Shown here: piece by piece, positions 7,420-15,364 of the stretch
Layout of the letters: each line of letters opens with the position of its first letter
Numbering within the stretch: the first letter of the stretch is position 1
NCBI GenBank assembly: GCA_944320725.1
Contig: CALUIM010000016.1
Coordinates: 18,891 to 82,890 of the forward strand
Length of the DNA stretch: 64,000 bases
Direction of reading: 5' to 3'
Source: an uncultured Coriobacteriaceae bacterium
Lineage (GTDB): Bacteria; Actinomycetota; Coriobacteriia; Coriobacteriales; Coriobacteriaceae
Notes under the pieces: model-generated
The model's input: the letters and a program-made list of their open reading frames with translations, nothing else
Databases searched by the model: none
Told to the model about the DNA's origin: nothing
Position numbers and translations under genes: made by a program

Positions 7420-8628
7420 CTACGCCAACATGAATTGCGCCAGATCCTTGCGGCTCGACACCCCGAGCTTGCGAAACGCGTTGGACAGGCACTCCTTCAC
7501 GCGGTTCACCGAAAAGCCCATGTGCTCGGCAATCTCGGCGTTTGACCAATCGCGCGAGGCGAGCATGCAGACCGCGAACTCAGTGGTGGTGAGGTTATCC
7601 GCCACATCGTCGGCCGTCGATGGGTTGTGGACGCGCCGCCAGCCAGCGCTGAAGCGGTAGGTGATGTCGATCATGCGCTTGAAGTCGTCCGGCCATGCGG
7701 GCTTGATCGCGGCTTCGAGCATGCCGCCCAGAAGCCCGTGGTGCTCGCCGAAGGGCTGGATGAGGCCGTCCGGGCGCGCGATGTCCCAAGCGGCGAGGAC
7801 GTGCCTGCGCGCCTCGTCGGTACGGCGGAGCGTCATGAGGCTCATGACGGCCGCCAGGTGCAGGTAGATGGCCGGAATAGGATAGAGCGTATCCGCCATA
7901 GCGAAAGCGCCCAGCACGATGCCGTAGCTCTGCTCGTAGGCGCCCTCGAGGTAGAGGCGGTGCGCCTTAACGTAACAGGCGAAGAGCCTAAGGCCGGACG
8001 GCAGGAGGGGAAGCAGGTCGAGCGCGGGTTGTGCGGGCTTAGGTGCAGGCAGGTGCAACAAGGCGCTCGCGGCGTTACCGATGAAGGCCGCCATGGCCGC
8101 TACCTCGGGAGGCGTATCCCCTCCCAGCTCGGAATTCATGCTGCCGAGCGCGCCATCGAGCGCGAAGCGGGCGTCGTTGATGCGACCGAGGGTGAGGTTG
8201 GAGAACGCGCAGATGAGGCAGGCGGAGAGGCGCGCCTCGGCGTCGTCGCTCTTGAGGAGCGGGGCGGCAAGGTCGCGCGCACGCTCAGCGTCGCCGGAAA
8301 AGTAGGCGAGCTCTGCCTGCGCGACGGACGCACGCGTGCCCCTCGCAAGGGAGGCAACAAATGCCTTCGTAGTTCCCGGGGAATAAGCCGTACCTATAAG
8401 CGGCATGAGGTTCTGAAAAGAGGACGTGGGACGCGGGCTTGGCGCCTGCGGCGTGGAAGCACGCTCTCCCCTGCGCGGGTCGTCGGGCTTGACCGTGCCC
8501 TCGGGAATGCGCCACGAGCCGCCAAACTTCTCAGCACCCACTATGCGCCCCTGCTTGCAGTAGCGCTGGACGAGGCGCGTCGTCACGCCCCAGCGGCTGG
8601 CCGCTTCCTCTGCCGAGATGTAGCGCAT
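7420..8628 (-). CDS. Transcriptional regulator with N-terminal MerR/excisionase-like HTH and C-terminal LuxR HTH
   Basis: This 402-residue cytoplasmic protein has a putative DNA-binding domain at each end. Residues 1-45 (ISAEEAASRWGVTTRLVQRY, then a wing with SWRIPEG) look like a MerR/excisionase-type HTH. Residues about 345-402 (LTTTEFAVCMLASRDWSNAE, then IAEHMGFSVNRVKECLSNAF) are a LuxR/GerE HTH. The middle is alanine-rich and helical, perhaps TPR-like as in MalT-type regulators. The ATG at 8628 follows AAGGGGA; the frame is open further upstream but without support. It precedes the surface protein gene by 168 bases on the same strand, so that gene is a plausible target. Confidence 0.8.
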   Translation of the reverse strand: MRYISAEEAASRWGVTTRLVQRYCKQGRIVGAEKFGGSWRIPEGTVKPDDPRRGERASTPQAPSPRPTSSFQNLMPLIGTAYSPGTTKAFVASLARGTRASVAQAELAYFSGDAERARDLAAPLLKSDDAEARLSACLICAFSNLTLGRINDARFALDGALGSMNSELGGDTPPEVAAMAAFIGNAASALLHLPAPKPAQPALDLLPLLPSGLRLFACYVKAHRLYLEGAYEQSYGIVLGAFAMADTLYPIPAIYLHLAAVMSLMTLRRTDEARRHVLAAWDIARPDGLIQPFGEHHGLLGGMLEAAIKPAWPDDFKRMIDITYRFSAGWRRVHNPSTADDVADNLTTTEFAVCMLASRDWSNAEIAEHMGFSVNRVKECLSNAFRKLGVSSRKDLAQFMLA

Positions 8629-8706
8629 GCGGTCCCCTTCCATGCTGTTAGGTACCCCGTGTTTGGAAGCAGCATAGCAGAACGAACGGTTCGGCAGAAC
8701 GAACAG

Positions 8707-8734
8707 AAAAAGGCCAGACTCGACGCCTGGCCTT
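8707..8734 (-). terminator. Rho-independent terminator after tRNA-CAU
   Basis: The arms AAGGCCAG (8710-8717) and CTGGCCTT (8727-8734) are followed on the minus strand by TTTTTCTG. The hairpin lies nine bases beyond the CCA end of the tRNA. Confidence 0.85.
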
Positions 8735-8742
8735 GAAATACT

Positions 8743-8818
8743 TGGTGGGCCCTGGGGGATTCGAACCCTCAACCCAGGGATTATGAGTCCCCTGCGCTAA
8801 CCGTTGCGCCAAGAGCCC
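8743..8818 (-). tRNA. tRNA with anticodon CAU (elongator Met or Ile2)
   Basis: The minus strand gives acceptor GGGCTCT/AGGGCCC (two G-U pairs), anticodon stem GGGGA/TCCCT, loop CTCATAA, T-loop TTCGAAT, discriminator A and encoded CCA. It is not an initiator. Sequence alone does not separate tRNA-Met from tRNA-Ile whose C34 is changed to lysidine. The T-stem GAGGG/CCCCC has one A-C mismatch. It is the second gene after tRNA-Ala, with a terminator hairpin between them. Confidence 0.85.
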
Positions 8819-8825
8819 GTATAGC

Positions 8826-8853
8826 AAAACGCCCTCCGATTCCTCGGAGGGCG
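8826..8853 (-). terminator. Terminator between tRNA-Ala and tRNA-CAU
   Basis: A perfect stem GCCCTCCGA/TCGGAGGGC (8831-8839, 8844-8852) has a four-base loop. On the minus strand it is followed by TTTTG. It ends only a few bases before the 5' end of the CAU tRNA, so it may act partly as a processing signal. Confidence 0.7.
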
Positions 8854-8867
8854 GCGGTTCACTTGGG

Positions 8868-8940
8868 TGGAGACGAGGGGGATCGAACCCCTGACCTCTT
8901 GACTGCCAGTCAAGCGCTCTCCCAGCTGAGCTACGCCCCC
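8868..8940 (-). tRNA. tRNA-Ala (anticodon GGC), CCA not encoded
   Basis: The cloverleaf has acceptor GGGGGCG/CGTCTCC with the G3-U70 pair that marks alanine tRNAs, anticodon stem CTTGA/TCAAG, loop CTGGCAG and T-loop TTCGATC. Discriminator A is followed by CCC, not CCA, so the 3' end must be completed by the CCA-adding enzyme. The other three tRNA genes in the window encode CCA. Confidence 0.95.
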
Positions 8941-8956
8941 AAGCGGTGCGGGAAAT

Positions 8957-8985
8957 AATATACGGTAACGAGACGAGCATTGCAA
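8957..8985 (-). promoter_or_regulatory. Promoter of tRNA-Ala
   Basis: On the minus strand a -35 TTGCAA (8985-8980) and a -10 TATATT (8962-8957) are spaced by 17 bases. The -10 ends 16 bases before the tRNA. Confidence 0.75.
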
Positions 8986-9060
8986 GCAAAAAGTCGAACT
9001 TTTTTTGACGACATTTCGCGCTGCATGACGCTCGCCTCAACACCGCAGGTAGTAACGTCC

Positions 9061-10785
9061 CTACCGACGGCCGGCTTCCACCAACTCCGAAAGATGTGCC
9101 ACAACATCAGAGAGCGCCACATCCGTACGCTCGCCCGTAGCACGATCCTTAACCTCAACGGTGCCAGCCCTGATGCCGCGCTTACCCACAACGACCTGAT
9201 ACGGGAAACCCATGAGGTCGTTGTCGGCAAACTTCACGCCAGGACGCTCAGCGCGATCGTCAAAGACCACCTCGATGCCCGCCTCAGCAAGCTGGGCGGC
9301 AATCTCGGCCGCAGCATCGAACGCCTCGCCCTTCTTATCGAGGGCGATGACCGACACCTCATAGGGAGCCACCGAGACAGGCCAGATGATACCGTGCTCG
9401 TCGTGGTGCTGCTCCACCACGGCAGCCAGCGTGCGCGAGATGCCGATACCATAGCAGCCCATGTAGAACGGCTGCTCGCGGCCATTCTCATCGGCAAAGG
9501 TGGCACCCATCTTCGCAGCGTACTTATCCGGGCCGATCTGGAAGACCTGACCGCACTCGATACCACGGCCGCCCTTGAGGGGCTTGCCGCAATGCGGGCA
9601 CGGATCGCCGGGTTTCACCGTAACGAGATCTTCCCAAGCGTCCACCGTGAAATCGCGACCAGGCTGGGCACCGGTGAAGTGATAATCCACCTCGTTGGCA
9701 CCGCAGGTCCACGACGTAGAGGCCTTGAGCGACTCATCGCATACCAAGCGAATGCCCTGAGGCAGGTTCACGGGGCCGATGAAGCCCTTGTGCAAGTCAT
9801 ACTCCTCGAGCTCCTCATCGGTCATGAGGTGGTACTCGCCAAAGAGCTTGGCGGCCTTGATGTCATTGAGCTCATGATCGCCGGGAACGATGGCCACGAC
9901 GGGATTGCCCTCGCCGTCGATCAAGGCGAGCGATTTGCGCGTACCGTTCTCGGGGAAGCCGAAGAACGCGGCAACGGCCTCGATCGTGCCGAGACCGGGA
10001 GTCTCAACCTTCTGAAGCGTGCCGTCACCCGGGCCCTCGGAGACCGCAACCGTGGTCGAAGCGGCCTCATCGTCTGCCGCGAAGCCGCAGTCGCACCACA
10101 CGAGCGACGCCTCACCGGCATCGGCAAGCGCCATGTACTCAACCGAGGCGTCGCCACCAATCTCGCCGGAGTCTGCCGCCACCGGCAGGGCCTTCAGGCC
10201 GCAGCGCTCGCAGTAACGCGCGTAGGCACCCTTCATGTCCTCGTAGACCTCGCTCAGGCTCTCCTGCGTAGCCGAGAAGCTGTAGGCGTCCTTCATGATG
10301 AACTCACGGCTGCGCATGAGGCCGAAGCGTGGACGCAGCTCGTCACGGAACTTATCCTGGATGTGGTAGAGCGTCACAGGCAGCTGCTTGTACGAGCGCA
10401 GCTCGTTGCGCACCAAATCGGTGAAGGTCTCCTCATGGGTGGGGCCAAGGCAGAAGGTGCGGCCGTGGCGGTCCTCCAAGCGCATGAGCTCGGGACCATA
10501 GGCGCCAATGCGACCCGACTCCTCCCAGAGCGCGGCATCCGTAAGGATGGGCGCAAGCATCTCCTGGGCGCCAACGGCGTCCATCTCCTCACGGCAGATC
10601 TGCTCGATCTTCTGGATGGAGCGCCACGCGAGCGGCAGGTAGCTATAGAGACCCGCTGCCTGCTTGCGGATCATACCGGCGCGCAGCAGCAAGCGGTGGC
10701 TTGCAAGCTCCGCCTCGGCCGGATCCTCCTTCAAGGTGGGCGCATACAGGCGGCTCATCTTCATCACGGGTAGCGATTTAGACAC
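9061..10785 (-). CDS. proS: Prolyl-tRNA synthetase, bacterial type
   Basis: The enzyme joins proline to tRNA-Pro in the cytoplasm. The 574 residues match the bacterial ProS type with an editing (INS) domain in the middle. Class II motif 1 lies near residues 37-60 (GMIRKQAAGLYSYLPLAWRS), motif 2 is FRDELRPRFGLMRSREFIMK, and motif 3 is GIGISRTLAAVVEQ. An anticodon-binding domain follows (VSVIALDKK to RGIRAGTVEVKDR). The start is GTG at 10785, preceded by AGGGGAGGA. It is the last gene of the leftward block after ispG, 84 bases away, with no T-box visible in that gap. Confidence 0.97.
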   Translation of the reverse strand: MSKSLPVMKMSRLYAPTLKEDPAEAELASHRLLLRAGMIRKQAAGLYSYLPLAWRSIQKIEQICREEMDAVGAQEMLAPILTDAALWEESGRIGAYGPELMRLEDRHGRTFCLGPTHEETFTDLVRNELRSYKQLPVTLYHIQDKFRDELRPRFGLMRSREFIMKDAYSFSATQESLSEVYEDMKGAYARYCERCGLKALPVAADSGEIGGDASVEYMALADAGEASLVWCDCGFAADDEAASTTVAVSEGPGDGTLQKVETPGLGTIEAVAAFFGFPENGTRKSLALIDGEGNPVVAIVPGDHELNDIKAAKLFGEYHLMTDEELEEYDLHKGFIGPVNLPQGIRLVCDESLKASTSWTCGANEVDYHFTGAQPGRDFTVDAWEDLVTVKPGDPCPHCGKPLKGGRGIECGQVFQIGPDKYAAKMGATFADENGREQPFYMGCYGIGISRTLAAVVEQHHDEHGIIWPVSVAPYEVSVIALDKKGEAFDAAAEIAAQLAEAGIEVVFDDRAERPGVKFADNDLMGFPYQVVVGKRGIRAGTVEVKDRATGERTDVALSDVVAHLSELVEAGRR

Positions 10786-10869
10786 GGAATTCCTCCCCTA
10801 TTAGGTGCTGCGTGATACGGCAGCATGATACAACAGCATGAGGTCTGCGCGCGTTGCGCAGCCGAGGCG

Positions 10870-11931
10870 TTACAGCGCCTCAATCTCGGCCATGAGGGCA
10901 TCGACAATCTCGCCCTCGGCAATCTTGCGCACCGGCACGCCATGTTTAAACAAGAGCGCCGAGCCCTTGCCGCAGGCCACGCCCACATCGGCGTCGGCCG
11001 CCTCACCGGGCCCGTTGACCACACACCCCATCACCGCCACGGAGATAGGCTTCGCGACGTTGCGCAGCCGACGCTCGACCTCTTCGGCGATGGGAATAAG
11101 ATCGACCTGCGTGCGCCCGCATGTGGGGCAGCTCACCAGCTCGGGCCCGCGCCGCCGAATACCCAGGCACTCCAGAATGCCCCACGCCACCGGCGGCTCC
11201 TCCACCGGATCAGCCGTAAGCGAGACGCGCAGCGTGTCGCCGATGCCATCTGCAAGCAGCGCTCCCAGCCCAACAGCGCTTTTAATGGTTCCCTGCTGTA
11301 CGGTGCCCGCCTCGGTTACACCCAGATGCAGCGGCACCTGCGGCAGCTCGGCAGAAAGCGCGCGATAGGTCTCGATCGTGGTGGGAACGCTATGCGCCTT
11401 GGCAGAAAGCACGATGTTGGTAAAGCCGCGCGCCTCGAAATGCTCGACAAACTTAAGCGAGGAAGCCACGAGCTTCTCGGGCAACGTGAGCTCGTCGCGG
11501 GCGGCGATCTCGTCTTCCAGCGAGCCGGCGTTCACGCCGATGCGGATGGCCGCACCGGCCTCCCCCGCTGCGTCGATCACGGCGTCGACCTTGTCCCACG
11601 AACCGATGTTGCCCGGGTTGATCCGCAGCTTGGCAGCACCAAGCGAGACAGCGTTGATGGCGAGCCGGTAATCGAAGTGGATATCGGCCACAATGGGCAC
11701 AGGCGACGCGGCGCACACCTGCTTGAAACTCTCCTCGGCAGCCTTGTTGGGCAGCGTGACGCGCACGATATCGCACCCCGCCTCGGCAAGTGCGCGAACC
11801 TGAGCCAGCGTGGCCTCGGCATCCGAGGTAGGCGTGCACGTCATCGACTGCACGACAACCGGAGCCCCACCGCCAATGGTAACGTCGCCCACGTGTATAG
11901 GGCGCGTACGCTCACGTGGAAGCTGTGCCAT
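10870..11931 (-). CDS. ispG: 4-hydroxy-3-methylbut-2-enyl diphosphate synthase (IspG/GcpE)
   Basis: The enzyme is an iron-sulfur protein of the MEP isoprenoid pathway, making HMBPP from MEcPP. The 353-residue protein begins with IHVGDVTIGGGAPVVVQSMT, the family signature. It contains the VADIHFDYRLAINA and INPGNIG segments, and carries the three cluster cysteines in SCPTCGR (two) and MGCVVNGPGEA (one). It lies 24 bases after rseP and two genes after dxr, so two MEP steps are in one operon. The ATG follows GGAAGG. Confidence 0.97.
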   Translation of the reverse strand: MAQLPRERTRPIHVGDVTIGGGAPVVVQSMTCTPTSDAEATLAQVRALAEAGCDIVRVTLPNKAAEESFKQVCAASPVPIVADIHFDYRLAINAVSLGAAKLRINPGNIGSWDKVDAVIDAAGEAGAAIRIGVNAGSLEDEIAARDELTLPEKLVASSLKFVEHFEARGFTNIVLSAKAHSVPTTIETYRALSAELPQVPLHLGVTEAGTVQQGTIKSAVGLGALLADGIGDTLRVSLTADPVEEPPVAWGILECLGIRRRGPELVSCPTCGRTQVDLIPIAEEVERRLRNVAKPISVAVMGCVVNGPGEAADADVGVACGKGSALLFKHGVPVRKIAEGEIVDALMAEIEAL

Positions 11932-11955
11932 CTTGAACCTTCCTTCCCGTACCGC

Positions 11956-13320
11956 CTAGAGGAGAAACCGTAGCACATCGGCGCGCAGCATATACACGAA
12001 CAGCAGACCGAAGAGCGCAATACCCGCATAGGAGAGTGCGTTTTGCACCTTTAAGGGCACGGTGCGACGTGTGACGGCCTGGATGATCTCGATAAGGAGC
12101 TTGCCGCCATCGAGCGGCGGAATGGGCAACAGGTTCATGAAACCGAGCGAGAACGAGATGAGCGCGGCAAACGTGAGGTACGTGTCGGCCCCTTCCTCTG
12201 CCGCCTGTGCCGACATGACGGAGATGCCCACGATCGAGGTGGAGCTGTCCAAGACCTCCATGGTTTGCGAGGGGTTGATGAGGTCGAGCACCGATTGCGC
12301 TGTCATGGCGACATACGACCACGAGAGCTGCGCGGAATCGATGGGATTGAGATGCACGGTCTGCGTGGGCACGGTGATACCGAGCATGTCATCCTGGCCC
12401 AGCTCGACCTCGCACGTGCCGGTTGCGCCATCGCGCTCGTACTCGATCGTGATGGCCTCGTCGCGCGGTGCCTCGGAGATGGCGGCAACAAGCGTCTCCC
12501 ACGAGGTGGTCTCGACACCGCCCACCGCAAGGATATCGTCGCCCGCCTGCAGCCCCGCCTCGGCGGCAATCGAGCCCGCTTCAACCGTGCCGATCTGGCT
12601 CTCGTTGACCGAGACAGTGATGCCCACGATGGAATAGATGCTCATAAGCAGCAAAAAGCCAGAGATGATGTTGACCGCAATGCCCGCAACGAGCATGAAC
12701 GCGCGCGCCCAGAAGCCCTTGCCCAGATACGTGTGAGCGCGCTCCGCCTCGAAAAACGCCTCATCGGAAAGCTCCGTGGTCCATGGTGCACCCTCGGCGG
12801 TGGCATGCGCGCGATCGAACGCACGGCCGTCATAGATAGTGTTGCCCGCCGCATCGCGCGGCATGGCGGCATAGGTGGTGGGATAATACGCGCCGTTGGG
12901 CATCTCCCCCTTCTCGGGGTTATACACCGGCGCCACCGAACCCCAGCCAAGCAGCTGCACGCACGCTTCCATCGCATCGTCTTCACTTATGGAAAGCGCC
13001 TGTGCGATATCTTCGACGCTCGCTTTGCCCTGGCGATGGATATAGGCGAGCACGCGCGGCGCATGCGGGTTCTTAGTGGGCTCCATGCCACAGATCATCG
13101 CATAGCCACCCAAGAGCAACGGCGTCACACCGAACTTCGTGCCGATGCGCTTCGAGACGTGATGGATGTTCCAACGAAACGGCAAGCCGAGGAAGAACTC
13201 GGTCACACGTACGCCCACGGCACGCGCGGCGAGAAAGTGCCCGCCCTCGTGAATGAACACGAGCACGGAGAGCATGAGCAAGCCCCAGAATATGGGGGCG
13301 ATGACATCAAGTGGGTTCAT
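11956..13320 (-). CDS. rseP: Site-2 (RIP) zinc metalloprotease RseP with a large insertion
   Basis: This membrane protease cleaves substrates within the membrane. The zinc motif HEGGH is at residues 24-28 in the first transmembrane segment, a PDZ domain lies at about 225-320 (AAEAGLQAGDDILAVGG), and the second metal motif LLPIPPLDGG lies near 400. At 454 residues it is longer than most RseP proteins with a single PDZ domain. Residues 80-195, between GGYAMICGME and FWARAFMLVAGIAVN, hold an extra block that starts like a winged helix (RVLAYIHRQGKASVEDIAQA) and ends acidic. It sits between dxr and ispG, as often in Gram-positives. Confidence 0.93.
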   Translation of the reverse strand: MNPLDVIAPIFWGLLMLSVLVFIHEGGHFLAARAVGVRVTEFFLGLPFRWNIHHVSKRIGTKFGVTPLLLGGYAMICGMEPTKNPHAPRVLAYIHRQGKASVEDIAQALSISEDDAMEACVQLLGWGSVAPVYNPEKGEMPNGAYYPTTYAAMPRDAAGNTIYDGRAFDRAHATAEGAPWTTELSDEAFFEAERAHTYLGKGFWARAFMLVAGIAVNIISGFLLLMSIYSIVGITVSVNESQIGTVEAGSIAAEAGLQAGDDILAVGGVETTSWETLVAAISEAPRDEAITIEYERDGATGTCEVELGQDDMLGITVPTQTVHLNPIDSAQLSWSYVAMTAQSVLDLINPSQTMEVLDSSTSIVGISVMSAQAAEEGADTYLTFAALISFSLGFMNLLPIPPLDGGKLLIEIIQAVTRRTVPLKVQNALSYAGIALFGLLFVYMLRADVLRFLL

Positions 13321-13335
13321 GAATACACCAATCGG

Positions 13336-14505
13336 TTAGCGGGCGCGCTGTGCAAGCAGATTCTTGGCGGTTGTGCGAGCCCATGCGTCGACGTCGTGCA
13401 GTTGCTCGAAGGATTCGACCCGCTCGACCGTATGAGCATCCATCGTGCCCTCAACGATGCGCGCGATATTGGTGAATGAGCACGCATGTGCCAAGAACGC
13501 GGCCACTGCCACCTCGTTGGCGGCGTTCATCACGCACGGCAGCGTACCGCCCGTGATGCCGGCGCGTTCTGCCAGCGCGAGGCACCGGAATGCCTGCGCG
13601 TCGGGCGCGTCGAAGGTAAGTGAGCCCAGCGTACGGAAATCGACGCGGGGCGCCGGTGTATCCCAGCGCGCGGGATACGAGAACGCGTATTGGATGGGCA
13701 GGCGCATATCGGAGGCACCGAGGTGCGCAATCACAGCACCATCGGCAAACTCGACCATGGAGTGAATCTTCGATTCGCGTTGTATGAGCACACGGATATC
13801 CTCGATTGCGGTGCCAAACAGGTGCATCGCCTCGATACGCTCAAGACCTTTGTTCATAAGCGTCGCGCTATCGACGGTAATCTTTGGCCCCATCTTCCAC
13901 GTAGGGTGCGCGAGCGCCTCACGTGCGGTGACATGCTCGAGCTCAGATGACGACCTGCCAAAGAACGGACCACCCGAGCAGGTGAGCCAGATGGCGTGAA
14001 CATCCGCACGGTCGCCATCGAGCAGGCATTGGAAGATGGCGCTGTGCTCGGAATCAACCGGCAGCAGCTGCCCGGGGGCGGCAAGGGGCATTAAGAGATC
14101 ACCGGCAACTACCAGCGATTCTTTGTTGGCGAGCGCCAAGCGCTTACCAGCCGTGAGCGCGGCATGGCTTGCAGGAAGCCCGGCAGCCCCCACCACGGCC
14201 ACGAGCACGCAATCGACATCATCACGTGCCGGAATCTCGGTCAAAGCCGCATCACCGGTTATGAGCGTCGTACTTCCGGGAAGCTCGCTCAGCACCGGAT
14301 CATCTGCATGCGCAGGATCGGTCACGCCCACGCACGCAGGCGTGAACTCGCGCGCCAGCGCCACCAACTCGTGCGTGCTTCTATGCACCGTAAGCGCCAC
14401 GATCTCGAGCTTATCGGCATGCTGACGGCACACATCGATGGCCTGCGAGCCAATGGAACCGGTGCAGCCGATGAGCGCTACGCGCAGGCGCTTACCCTGT
14501 GTCAT
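13336..14505 (-). CDS. dxr: 1-deoxy-D-xylulose 5-phosphate reductoisomerase
   Basis: This is the second enzyme of the MEP pathway, converting DXP to MEP with NADPH. The 389 residues show the N-terminal Rossmann motif GCTGSIGSQAIDV, the NKES segment, the catalytic SEHSAIFQCL and the metal/substrate region WKMGPKITVDSATLMNKGLE. The start ATG at 14505 overlaps the cdsA stop by four bases (ATGA), so translation is coupled. It is the target family of fosmidomycin. Confidence 0.97.
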   Translation of the reverse strand: MTQGKRLRVALIGCTGSIGSQAIDVCRQHADKLEIVALTVHRSTHELVALAREFTPACVGVTDPAHADDPVLSELPGSTTLITGDAALTEIPARDDVDCVLVAVVGAAGLPASHAALTAGKRLALANKESLVVAGDLLMPLAAPGQLLPVDSEHSAIFQCLLDGDRADVHAIWLTCSGGPFFGRSSSELEHVTAREALAHPTWKMGPKITVDSATLMNKGLERIEAMHLFGTAIEDIRVLIQRESKIHSMVEFADGAVIAHLGASDMRLPIQYAFSYPARWDTPAPRVDFRTLGSLTFDAPDAQAFRCLALAERAGITGGTLPCVMNAANEVAVAAFLAHACSFTNIARIVEGTMDAHTVERVESFEQLHDVDAWARTTAKNLLAQRAR

Positions 14506-15362
14506 AGAATGCCTCCCAAAACGAGCAGAATCTCGGCCGTGATGCAGCCGAAGATCAACGAATCGCAGCGGTCGAGCATGCCGCCATGACCAGGAATGAG
14601 ATTCCCCGAATCCTTGACGCCTACACCGCGCTTGATACGCGACTCGATAAGATCACCAAAAACTCCCAGGATCGAAACGACCACACCGCACACAACGGCA
14701 TAGAACGCATCGAACCCGTAGAGGCCCGTCGCCCACAAGATGAGCCACACGATGACCGCGCCGGCGATGCCGCCCGCAAAGCCCTCCCAGCTCTTCTTGG
14801 GCGAGATCTTAGGCACCATCTTGTGTTTGCCGAACTTGCTGCCCACGAGATAGGCAAACGAGTCGGAGACCCAGAGCGATGCGCAGACGCCCACCGAGAG
14901 CAATGCGCCGGCAAGCCCGGGGACGAGGCTCCGCAGCAGCACGACGGCCGAGAGCATGAGACCGGTATAGAGCGGCCCCATGAGGGTGATGGCAACATCG
15001 GCGATGCGCGTACGGGGCGAGTAGACATACCACAGCCCCACCGAGAGCACGAGCAAGAAGAGCAGCGCGCTGATGAGGATGCTATCGCCCAGCGCGCAAA
15101 ACGGAAAGAGCACCGCGGCGGTGAGTCCCAACAACTCGTTGGGCACCTTGCCGTCGAGGCGCATCATCATGAAGAACTCTTTGCAGCAAAACCAGCTCAT
15201 GATGGCAACGAACACGGCCGTGGGCACGGTGCCCAGCACGAGCGAACCAATGAACACGCCGACGTAGATAAGGCCGGAGGCTACGCGGGTCCAAAACGAG
15301 GAGAGCCCGCGAGCGGGCTTCTCCTGTGGCTGCCGGTCTTGAGAAGCGCTTCGCTCCCCCAT
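14502..15362 (-). CDS. cdsA: Phosphatidate cytidylyltransferase
   Basis: The integral membrane enzyme makes CDP-diacylglycerol for phospholipid synthesis. The chosen ATG at 15362 gives 286 residues starting MGERSASQD; the frame extends to 15464 through the uppS gene without support. There are about eight hydrophobic segments. The C-terminal CdsA signature is present as FGDLIESRIKRGVGVKDSG, then LIPGHGGMLDRCDS. It begins two bases after uppS ends and overlaps dxr, forming the common frr-uppS-cdsA-dxr-rseP order. Confidence 0.95.
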   Translation of the reverse strand: MGERSASQDRQPQEKPARGLSSFWTRVASGLIYVGVFIGSLVLGTVPTAVFVAIMSWFCCKEFFMMMRLDGKVPNELLGLTAAVLFPFCALGDSILISALLFLLVLSVGLWYVYSPRTRIADVAITLMGPLYTGLMLSAVVLLRSLVPGLAGALLSVGVCASLWVSDSFAYLVGSKFGKHKMVPKISPKKSWEGFAGGIAGAVIVWLILWATGLYGFDAFYAVVCGVVVSILGVFGDLIESRIKRGVGVKDSGNLIPGHGGMLDRCDSLIFGCITAEILLVLGGIL

Positions 15363-15364
15363 CG

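Noticed and set aside
8980..10773. Open frame of 597 codons opposite proS
   Set aside because: It mirrors proS on the other strand; high GC content keeps antisense frames open. No domain, no ribosome-binding site and a His/Arg/Leu-rich composition.
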